Shown here piece after piece: positions 1-5,474 of a stretch of 8,587 nt of DNA. How positions within the stretch are numbered: the first letter of the stretch is position 1; each line of letters starts with the position of its first letter. This stretch comes from Victivallis vadensis (lineage in GTDB: Bacteria > Verrucomicrobiota > Lentisphaeria > Victivallales > GWF2-50-93). The notes under the pieces were generated by a model, which was not told where the DNA came from, did no database searches, and saw only the letters and a program-made list of their open reading frames with translations. The stretch lies in contig DYRX01000070.1 of assembly GCA_020718525.1 (NCBI GenBank), positions 5,936-14,522 of the forward strand. The letters are read 5' to 3'. The translations under genes and the position numbers were made by a program.

Positions 1-1892
1 AGCTTCTGCCATTCGTTCATGAGCTTGGGCAGTTCGGAATGGATTTCAGACAGTCTCCTGTTGACTGTCGCGTAATCGGTGTTCTTTTCCGGATTCTGCA
101 GTTCTGAAACAAGTTTTCCCTCTTCGTTTTCCAGCTCGTATATTTTTTTCTCGATTTCCGCAAGAGCCGTTCTCAGTCTGGTCTTTGCTCTCCCGCGCTC
201 CTGCACTTCGAGCGCCCGTTCGCGCCTCTGGGTTTTTCTTTCCGACTCCTTGCGCTCCCTGGGTGCTTCCTCCTGCGGTTCCGCCTCCTGCGCCCGCTTT
301 TCGCAGTAATAGTCGTATCCTCCATGATACTTGGCAATCCCAGGCGGCCGCATGGCAATGATGCCTGTCGCAACATGTTTCACAAATTCAAGATCATGGC
401 TGACCACGAGGATTGTTCCTGAAAAGTCCTTCAATGCGTTTTCCAAAGACTGCCTTGCGGCGATGTCGAGGTGGGTGGTAGGTTCGTCGAGGATGAGGAA
501 ATTTGGCGGATTGCTGAGGAGCTTCGCAAAGGCAAGACGGATCTTTTCGCCTCCGCTCAGCACCGAAACCTTTTTTTCAACGCTGTCGCCGGAAAATCCG
601 AAACCTCCTAGCAGATTCCTGATTTCCTGGCTTGTGATTGACTCGTCGTAATTTCGTATAGTCTCGAAGACTGTCGCATTGGGATCCATCGCCTCTGCAA
701 ATTCCTGGGACTGATATCCCCTGTTCACATTGTGTCCGAGAAGGACAGAGCCCTCAGTAGGGGATATTTTTCCTGCGACTATGCGGAGAAAAGTGGATTT
801 GCCGGTTCCGTTCAGACCGACTAGGGCGGTCTTGTCGCCTCTCTGTATGCTTGCAGATACGTTTCTTAGCACCCAGTCTTTTCCATCGTAGCTGTGGCTG
901 ACAGATTCGATCCTGGCTACCTCCTGTCCGCATCTTTCCGGATTTTTAAGCCTGATTTTGCCAGGGCTGTGGATTGGCTTTGGAATCTGGATTTCCTCCA
1001 TCTTTTCGAGCTGTTTGATCTTGCTCTGCACTAGGCTGGCCTTGGTGTTTTTGGCGCGGAATCTGTCAATGAAAATCTGCGCCTTCTCGCGCTCCCGGCG
1101 CTGGCTTTCGGCCGCCGCCAGCCTCTGCTCGTAGCGGAGCTGTCTCTCCTTCACATAGGCATCGTAAGGCGCATTGTATCTTTCGCACTTCATGTTTGCG
1201 ACCTCGATTGTTGCGCAAGTGAGAGTGTTGAGCAAGTAGCGGTCGTGAGAAATCAGAATCAAGGTCCCCTTGAAAGAAGCCAGGAATCCGCGGAGCCATT
1301 CGATCGCAGGGATGTCGAGATAGTTTGTTGGCTCGTCAAGGAGAAGGAGATCGGGTTCCGCCAGCAGAGTCCGGGCGAGTTCCGCCCGCATCTGCCATCC
1401 GCCGCTGAATGAATTGAATGGGAGGAAAAATTTTTCGTCGTTGAAGCCTAGTCCTGAAAGCGCCGCCGAGGCGCGAGCCCGGAGCGAGTAGCCTCCTTCC
1501 GCCTCGAAACGGGATTGGAGATGTCCGAGCTCGTCGAGTTCCGCCTTCGAAGATTTGTTTCCGGAATCGGCAAGGCTTTTTTCAAGCGCCTCGATGCGCG
1601 CATGGATCTCGGCGAGCTCATGCTTCCCACCTTCGGCGTGTTCAAGGAGATTCGACGAGGATTCATATGCCATGAATTCCTGGCGCAAATGCCCGATTCG
1701 GGGCTTTCCTTCGATGATCATTGCACCGGAATCCGGATCGATTTTTCCGGAGACGAGGGCAAATATTGTGCTTTTTCCTGCACCGTTGGGACCGACAAGC
1801 CCGATTCGTTCGCCGTCGTTTATCTTGAAGGAAACATTGTCAAGAACCTGCTGTGTCCCGTAAGCTTTGCATATCTTGTCAAAAATAAGCAT
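1..1892 (-). CDS. ABC-F family ATPase, YheS-like (C-terminus cut by window edge)
   Basis: Cytoplasmic ABC-F proteins have two ATPase domains and no membrane part; they bind the ribosome E site and modulate translation or, in some subgroups, protect against antibiotics. The reading frame is open from ATG 1892 to the left edge (630 codons, no stop). Domain 1 has Walker A GPNGAGKST (residues 34-42), signature SGGWQ (from S163) and Walker B LLLLDEPTNYLD (D186, E187). A charged linker around residues 225-300 contains IDRFRAKNTKAS and QSKIKQLEKME, the type of linker I recall from YheS. Domain 2 has GLNGTGKST (K365), SGGEK (S446) and LILDEPTTHLD (D469, E470). From about residue 540 the protein is a charged coiled coil ending MNEWQK at the edge; from YheS-like lengths I infer only a few residues are missing. 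An in-frame stop (TGA, 1910-1908) lies six codons upstream, so no earlier start is possible. The Shine-Dalgarno is weak. It starts 88 bases after the regulator gene and may be cotranscribed. A resistance role cannot be read from the sequence. Confidence 0.93.
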   Translation of the reverse strand, partial: MLIFDKICKAYGTQQVLDNVSFKINDGERIGLVGPNGAGKSTIFALVSGKIDPDSGAMIIEGKPRIGHLRQEFMAYESSSNLLEHAEGGKHELAEIHARIEALEKSLADSGNKSSKAELDELGHLQSRFEAEGGYSLRARASAALSGLGFNDEKFFLPFNSFSGGWQMRAELARTLLAEPDLLLLDEPTNYLDIPAIEWLRGFLASFKGTLILISHDRYLLNTLTCATIEVANMKCERYNAPYDAYVKERQLRYEQRLAAAESQRREREKAQIFIDRFRAKNTKASLVQSKIKQLEKMEEIQIPKPIHSPGKIRLKNPERCGQEVARIESVSHSYDGKDWVLRNVSASIQRGDKTALVGLNGTGKSTFLRIVAGKISPTEGSVLLGHNVNRGYQSQEFAEAMDPNATVFETIRNYDESITSQEIRNLLGGFGFSGDSVEKKVSVLSGGEKIRLAFAKLLSNPPNFLILDEPTTHLDIAARQSLENALKDFSGTILVVSHDLEFVKHVATGIIAMRPPGIAKYHGGYDYYCEKRAQEAEPQEEAPRERKESERKTQRRERALEVQERGRAKTRLRTALAEIEKKIYELENEEGKLVSELQNPEKNTDYATVNRRLSEIHSELPKLMNEWQK

Positions 1893-1980
1893 CTGAAAAT
1901 TCCGAACTCATACTTTCCAATTACAGTTTAGGATCTGTCTGCATGCGATCTGAGAATCCCGCCAGGAATGAAGGGATTGC

Positions 1981-3138
1981 TCAGCCGGCGCTTGTCTTAT
2001 CCTGTGGACGATGGCATGTCGGGGCACAGTGGCTGTCGGCATATTGCGGGTAGAGCTTTTTCATGCATTCCGGGCAAATGCCGTGGCTGAACTGGGCGTA
2101 TGAATGCTTCTGGACATACGATTCAATCTGGTTCCAAATGCCTTCGTCGTCTCTTATCTTCTTGCAGGATGCGCAGATTGGTATCAGCCCCTTCAAGGTC
2201 TTCACCTCCTCCAGGGCGCGCTGAAGCTCCAAAATAAGTTTTTCCTTTTCCATTTCTGCTATTTTTCTGTCGCTGACGTCTTCGATGGCAAGAATATAGA
2301 GTTTTTTCTCCTCAATGACAATCGGGCTTGCTCCAATCTTCAAATATATCCTTTGCATGCACCCTTTTCTGTCGAAGTCCATGGGGATCTCGATCCCGTT
2401 GACGGTGTCGTCGCTTTTCAGCAGGGATGACACGAGATTTCTTAGCGGACAAAATGGGCAGGTGTCCGAAGTTCCGCAATCTTTCTCCATGTGGGAGCAT
2501 TGGAAGAATTGTCCCGGGAGATCGCCATGGTGCAGAAAAGTTCTGCTGGCCAGCACAAGTGCGGCGCTGTTCACTTTCACTATTCGCACCGAAGAATCGA
2601 GTACAAGCATGGCAATTGGCGAGGAGTCAAAAATCAGATCCAGATTTTTCCGTTCAGCTTCGAGGCGCTCCTCGAAATGCTTCCTGTCGCATATTTCGGC
2701 GTTCAGTTTTTCATTGGATATTTTGAGAGTTTCCGACTGCTTCCGCAGACTAAGATTGAGGGTTCTGAGCTTGATGTGGATGCTTAAGCGAGCGAAGAGC
2801 TCAGCCCTCTGGAAAGGTTTGGAAACAAAATCAACCGCGCCTGCTGAAAGCGCCTCGACACGGTCGTTCTTGTCTGTGTTCGAGCTTATGAAAATTATCG
2901 GAACATCCTCGGCACCCGGCATCTTCTTGAGCCGTCTGCACGTCTCAATGCCGTCAATGCCTGGCATGCAGAGGTCGAGAAGGACAATGTCAGGGCGGAA
3001 TCTATTGAACTCCTCTATCGCATCTTCTCCGTTCACGGCGTATGAGACGTCGAAGTTTTCCGCCATCAAATTTTTTCTAAGTATTTGAACGGAAACCAGA
3101 TCGTCGTCAACTACTAGTATTTTTTCCTTCGACTCCAT
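1981..3138 (-). CDS. Response regulator: REC - coiled coil - PAS - cysteine-rich C-terminal module
   Basis: A cytoplasmic two-component output protein of 385 residues. The REC domain (about 5-125) has the acidic pocket DDD (11-13), phosphoacceptor D55 in IVLLDLCMPG, S85/S86 and the KP pair K107-P108. A heptad-like helix (about 125-165) leads to a PAS domain (about 165-290) that carries four cysteines in a short insert (C214, C221, C227, C230). A second helix follows, then a module with C322-x2-C325 and C355-x2-C358 (ICASCKKIRDDEG, then SHGICPECMKKLYP), which looks like a zinc ribbon. I recall this module at the end of many regulators and PAS proteins, without a known function. There is no HTH, GGDEF, HD-GYP or kinase domain, so the output is unknown; binding a partner is an inference. 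The frame can be extended to TTG 3183, but a promoter -10 box sits on that codon, so ATG 3138, preceded by GGGGGT, is preferred. No cognate histidine kinase is present in the window. Confidence 0.9.
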   Translation of the reverse strand: MESKEKILVVDDDLVSVQILRKNLMAENFDVSYAVNGEDAIEEFNRFRPDIVLLDLCMPGIDGIETCRRLKKMPGAEDVPIIFISSNTDKNDRVEALSAGAVDFVSKPFQRAELFARLSIHIKLRTLNLSLRKQSETLKISNEKLNAEICDRKHFEERLEAERKNLDLIFDSSPIAMLVLDSSVRIVKVNSAALVLASRTFLHHGDLPGQFFQCSHMEKDCGTSDTCPFCPLRNLVSSLLKSDDTVNGIEIPMDFDRKGCMQRIYLKIGASPIVIEEKKLYILAIEDVSDRKIAEMEKEKLILELQRALEEVKTLKGLIPICASCKKIRDDEGIWNQIESYVQKHSYAQFSHGICPECMKKLYPQYADSHCAPTCHRPQDKTSAG

Positions 3139-3182
3139 CGGAACCCCCGGGAAGACTTTTCCATAGCTGAACAGCGCCGTCA

Positions 3183-3211
3183 AGTATAACAGCGAATTTG
3201 CTCCAATTCAA
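3183..3211 (-). promoter_or_regulatory. Sigma70-type promoter for the response regulator
   Basis: On the minus strand, TTGAAT (3211-3206) is followed after exactly 17 bases by TATACT (3188-3183), each close to consensus. The predicted transcript start near 3176 would give a leader of about 38 bases before ATG 3138. The -10 box overlaps the alternative TTG codon at 3183, which argues against that start. Position and spacing are seen directly; promoter activity is inferred. Confidence 0.6.
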
Positions 3212-3232
3212 GATGTCCTGGGAGATTGAGCT

Positions 3233-3260
3233 AAAAAATATTCTGGCGCAAGCGAATATT
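3233..3260 (-). terminator. Candidate intrinsic terminator after mnmA
   Basis: Reading the minus strand, AATATTC (3260-3254), a 10-base loop containing GC-TTGC-GC, then GAATATT (3243-3237) form a 7-bp stem that runs straight into T residues (six in a row including the stem end, 3238-3233). It begins 16 bases past the mnmA stop. The stem is AT-rich, so termination may be weak. The same inverted repeat lies 26 bases upstream of the regulator's -35 box and could instead be a binding site. Confidence 0.45.
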
Positions 3261-3275
3261 CAGAAACCAAGTGGC

Positions 3276-4361
3276 TCAAGTGAGTATAATTCCGCCACCG
3301 AGCAGTTCATCGCCGGAGTATATGGCGGCAACCTGCCCGGGGGTTATTGCGAACTGGGGCTCGTCAAATAGAAGCTCGATGCTATTGGCGGAGGAATATC
3401 TTATAGTCGCCTTCGCCGCATTCTGCCGGTATCTGAGCTTCGCCTCGCATTCAGAACCGTCGGAGGGCGGCCCCTCTGCAATCCAGTTCATGTCCCAGAC
3501 ACGGCATGACTTTCCAAAAAGCTCTTCGCGCTCTCCTGCAAATATCGTGTTCGAGCTCTTGCAGATTTTTTTCACGTAGATCTTTTTGCCGGTCGCGATC
3601 CCATCGCCAATTCTCTGCCCAACCGTGTAATTGACAAGACCTTTGTGTCTTCCCAGAACATTTCCCGCTTGATCAACGATTTCTCCAGGCGGTGATTCTT
3701 TTCCTGCAAAGAGCGGACTATGATCATCCGATTCTAGAAAGTCCTGGCTTTCGCGCTTGGAAGCCAAATCGTCGAAACCTGCCTCGCGCGCAATTTTGAC
3801 GATGTCTTTTTTTAAGAAAGAGCCAAGAGGAAAGATCAGACCGGGAAGCCGCTTCCTGTCAAGCTGTGCCAGGAAATAGGACTGATCCTTGCCCGGGTCC
3901 AGTCCCTTGAGAAGCCTGAGCGATCCGGAATGGCTTCTTTCAATCCTCGCATAATGTCCGGTTGCAAAAAGATCGAACTTGAGACCAGTTTCGCGCGCCT
4001 TGTCCAGAAGTTTTCCAAATTTCATCCTGCTGTTGCATCTCACGCATGGATTCGGGGTTTTTCCGGCAAGATACTCGTCAACGTAGTAGGAAAGGATTTC
4101 ATCCCGGTAATCTTTGGAAAGATCAATCACAACATGTTCAATTCCAAGCCGTTCCGCCACAGATGCGGCGGAAACGAGATCCTCGGCTTCGCCAGGTCCG
4201 AAACACCCCGACTTGAGACTTCCCTCAAACTTCAGGGAATTGTCCCATATTTTCATAGTGAGCGCAACGAGATCGTGCCCTTCGCGCCTGAGCAGAAGCG
4301 CCGCCATCGAGGAGTCAACCCCGCCGCTCATTCCTATTGCAATTTTTTTTCTTTCAATCAT
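3276..4361 (-). CDS. mnmA: tRNA-specific 2-thiouridylase MnmA (CxxC variant)
   Basis: A cytoplasmic enzyme that activates U34 of the Lys, Glu and Gln tRNAs with ATP and replaces the C2 oxygen with sulfur, needed for accurate reading of two-fold codon boxes. The protein has 361 residues, the usual family length. The N-terminal PP-loop SGGVDSS (12-18) binds ATP. TPNPCVRCN (102-110) is the catalytic segment, with C106 in place of the Asp of the E. coli DxxC motif and C109 aligning with E. coli Cys102. Also present are ATGHYARIE (133-141), DPGKDQSYFL (155-164), FPLG (177-180) and YTVGQRIG (245-252); the C-terminal part is the beta-barrel. The segment that normally reads SQ-x-C-F is SQDF (205-208), so the second canonical cysteine is missing. 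C53 in GCFGPGEAEDL is a conserved-looking extra cysteine. I chose ATG 4361, preceded by GGAAAG four bases upstream; the TTG at 4373 overlaps that site and is less likely. Confidence 0.95.
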   Translation of the reverse strand: MIERKKIAIGMSGGVDSSMAALLLRREGHDLVALTMKIWDNSLKFEGSLKSGCFGPGEAEDLVSAASVAERLGIEHVVIDLSKDYRDEILSYYVDEYLAGKTPNPCVRCNSRMKFGKLLDKARETGLKFDLFATGHYARIERSHSGSLRLLKGLDPGKDQSYFLAQLDRKRLPGLIFPLGSFLKKDIVKIAREAGFDDLASKRESQDFLESDDHSPLFAGKESPPGEIVDQAGNVLGRHKGLVNYTVGQRIGDGIATGKKIYVKKICKSSNTIFAGEREELFGKSCRVWDMNWIAEGPPSDGSECEAKLRYRQNAAKATIRYSSANSIELLFDEPQFAITPGQVAAIYSGDELLGGGIILT

Positions 4362-4415
4362 GAATCTTTCCAATCTGCCCAGATGGAGATGAACTTGCTC
4401 TGAGTGAAAAAGTAT

Positions 4416-4435
4416 GGCGTTTTTCTGACAACGCC
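4416..4435. other. Inverted repeat in the divergent region (hairpin, 6-bp stem)
   Basis: GGCGTT (4416-4421) and AACGCC (4430-4435) form a perfect 6-bp stem with an 8-base loop, between the two divergent genes and 55 bases upstream of the mnmA start. It would lie in the mnmA leader or be a protein site. There is no T-run on the plus side, so it is not a convincing terminator. Function unknown. Confidence 0.3.
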
Positions 4436-4475
4436 TCGATCCAGCCCTGGAAGATACATATTCGAATAGCCCTGC

Positions 4476-4489
4476 GCAAATTCATTTGC
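4476..4489. promoter_or_regulatory. Short palindrome in the divergent region (possible operator)
   Basis: GCAAAT-TC-ATTTGC is a 6-bp perfect inverted repeat with a 2-base centre, roughly midway between the mnmA and hydrolase starts. On the minus strand it touches a TTGGCA hexamer (4492-4487) that could act as a -35 for mnmA, but the matching -10 (TATTCG, 18-base spacing) is poor. The 4490-4560 stretch is AT-rich and presumably holds the hydrolase promoter, though I cannot define its boxes. Confidence 0.25.
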
Positions 4490-4578
4490 CAAAAAGAGAA
4501 TTAATATTTTTCCAGCAGTGATTTTTCGTAAGACTGGATTAGTTTATCCGTTCTTTTCATAGAAAGGCTTTGGCTCAG

Positions 4579-5385
4579 ATGAACGAACGCATTGGCATAA
4601 CAGTCCTAGGAAGCGGAAGCAGAGGCAATTCAATTGTCGTGCATTCCTGCGACCAGGCGATATTGGTTGACGCCGGATTCAGCCGGAAGGAAACTCTCGC
4701 AAGGCTTTCCAGCGCAGGGATCAGGGCGGAGACAATCGCAGGAATACTTGTGAGCCATGAGCATGGAGACCATGTTGACGGCATCAGGCTTCTTTCCGAC
4801 GAGCTTGGCATCCCGGCATTCGGAAGCTCCGGAACAATGAGACGCCTGATTCCGGAAAATAAAATCGGCAAGGTCTATCACGTCTTCGAGTCAGGCTCGA
4901 CTTTTCAGATTGCAAGCTTTTCAGTCAAGACATTTTCCGTCCCCCATGACGCATTGGATCCGGTCGCCTTCGTGATTTCACGATCCGGATTTCGCGTGGG
5001 AATAGCAACAGATCTAGGGCACCTCAACCATCTCTGCATCGAAAGACTGCGCGGATGCGACGCCCTCGTCCTTGAAGCAAACCACGATCTGGAAATGCAG
5101 AAAAAATCTGAACGGCACATCAGGCTGAAACGGAGGGTATTGGGCAAACACGGACACTTGAGCAACAATGATTCCGTGAACTCTTTTCCCCTGCTTCTTA
5201 CTGAAAAAACAAAGTTTCTTTGCCTCGCCCACCTGAGCTCCGAATGCAACAGCCCCGAACTTCTCAGAGAAATCGCTTCCCAAAAACTGGCAGAAATGTC
5301 AAGAGAGGATATATTGCTTGGAATTGCCGGACAGAAAAATCCTTTGCAGACTTTCTGGCTTGGCGATGAAGACGCCTTGCTTTGA
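4579..5385 (+). CDS. Metallo-beta-lactamase-fold hydrolase, YycJ/WalJ type
   Basis: Probably a cytoplasmic two-metal phosphodiesterase. In Bacillus the homologous YycJ/WalJ group has been linked to DNA repair and to the walRK operon; carrying that role over here is an inference. The 268 residues open with LGSGSRGNS (10-18), the usual start of this group. The metal ligands are all visible: HEHGDH (H60, H62, D64, H65), H123 in VPHDALDP, D145 in ATDLG and H218 in AHLSSECN. NHD (168-170) and GHLSNND (192-198) match group-specific motifs as I recall them. There is no signal peptide or membrane segment. ATG 4579 is preferred; the only Shine-Dalgarno-like run, AGAAAGG (4561-4567), is 11 bases before it but only two before the alternative TTG at 4570. 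The gene diverges from mnmA and is followed after 89 bases by the kinase on the same strand, so the two may form one transcript. Confidence 0.92.
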   Translation: MNERIGITVLGSGSRGNSIVVHSCDQAILVDAGFSRKETLARLSSAGIRAETIAGILVSHEHGDHVDGIRLLSDELGIPAFGSSGTMRRLIPENKIGKVYHVFESGSTFQIASFSVKTFSVPHDALDPVAFVISRSGFRVGIATDLGHLNHLCIERLRGCDALVLEANHDLEMQKKSERHIRLKRRVLGKHGHLSNNDSVNSFPLLLTEKTKFLCLAHLSSECNSPELLREIASQKLAEMSREDILLGIAGQKNPLQTFWLGDEDALL

Positions 5386-5436
5386 CAGGACTATTTTTGC
5401 TCGGTTCGTGTCTTCGTTTTTTTGCGCAGGATTGAC

Positions 5437-5451
5437 GGGAAAGCTTTTCCC
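5437..5451 (+). other. Perfect hairpin just upstream of the kinase ribosome binding site
   Basis: GGGAAA-GCT-TTTCCC is a 6-bp stem with a 3-base centre, ending 11 bases before the kinase Shine-Dalgarno. In an RNA coming from the hydrolase gene it could fold and influence kinase translation or processing, or be a protein site in DNA. No T-run follows, so it is not a typical terminator. Confidence 0.3.
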
Positions 5452-5462
5452 AGACTTTATTT

Positions 5463-5466
5463 GGAG
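5463..5466 (+). promoter_or_regulatory. Shine-Dalgarno that decides the TTG start of the kinase
   Basis: GGAG lies 8 bases before TTG 5475. The first in-frame ATG codes for M181 inside the glycine-rich ATP loop, so it cannot be the start; the TTG with this site is the only sensible choice. Confidence 0.7.
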
Positions 5467-5474
5467 AACCCATT

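Noticed and set aside
1515..1931. 138-codon plus-strand frame opposite the ABC-F start
   Set aside because: Fully antisense to the Walker A region of the ABC-F gene; no ribosome binding site and no motif.
1955..1978. AATCCC/GGGATT inverted repeat between the regulator and the ABC-F gene
   Set aside because: Only 6 bp with a 12-base loop and no T-run on either strand; likely chance.
2315..3088. 257-codon open frame on the plus strand opposite the response regulator
   Set aside because: It is antisense to a gene with clear REC and PAS motifs, has Ser/Arg-rich composition typical of a shadow frame, and contains no recognisable motif.
3139..3183. TTG-started 15-residue N-terminal extension of the response regulator
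   Set aside because: The -10 box of a good promoter overlaps the TTG, so the transcript would begin downstream of it; the REC domain also begins normally at ATG 3138.
5367..5423. Terminator after the hydrolase (GAAGAC paired with GTCTTC before a T7 run)
   Set aside because: The loop would be about 37 bases and the left arm lies in the coding sequence; too loose to call, although the T-run is real.
5432..5461. TTGACG-18-TTTATT as a kinase promoter
   Set aside because: Transcription would start near 5468, after the Shine-Dalgarno that is needed for the TTG start; the -10 box is also poor.
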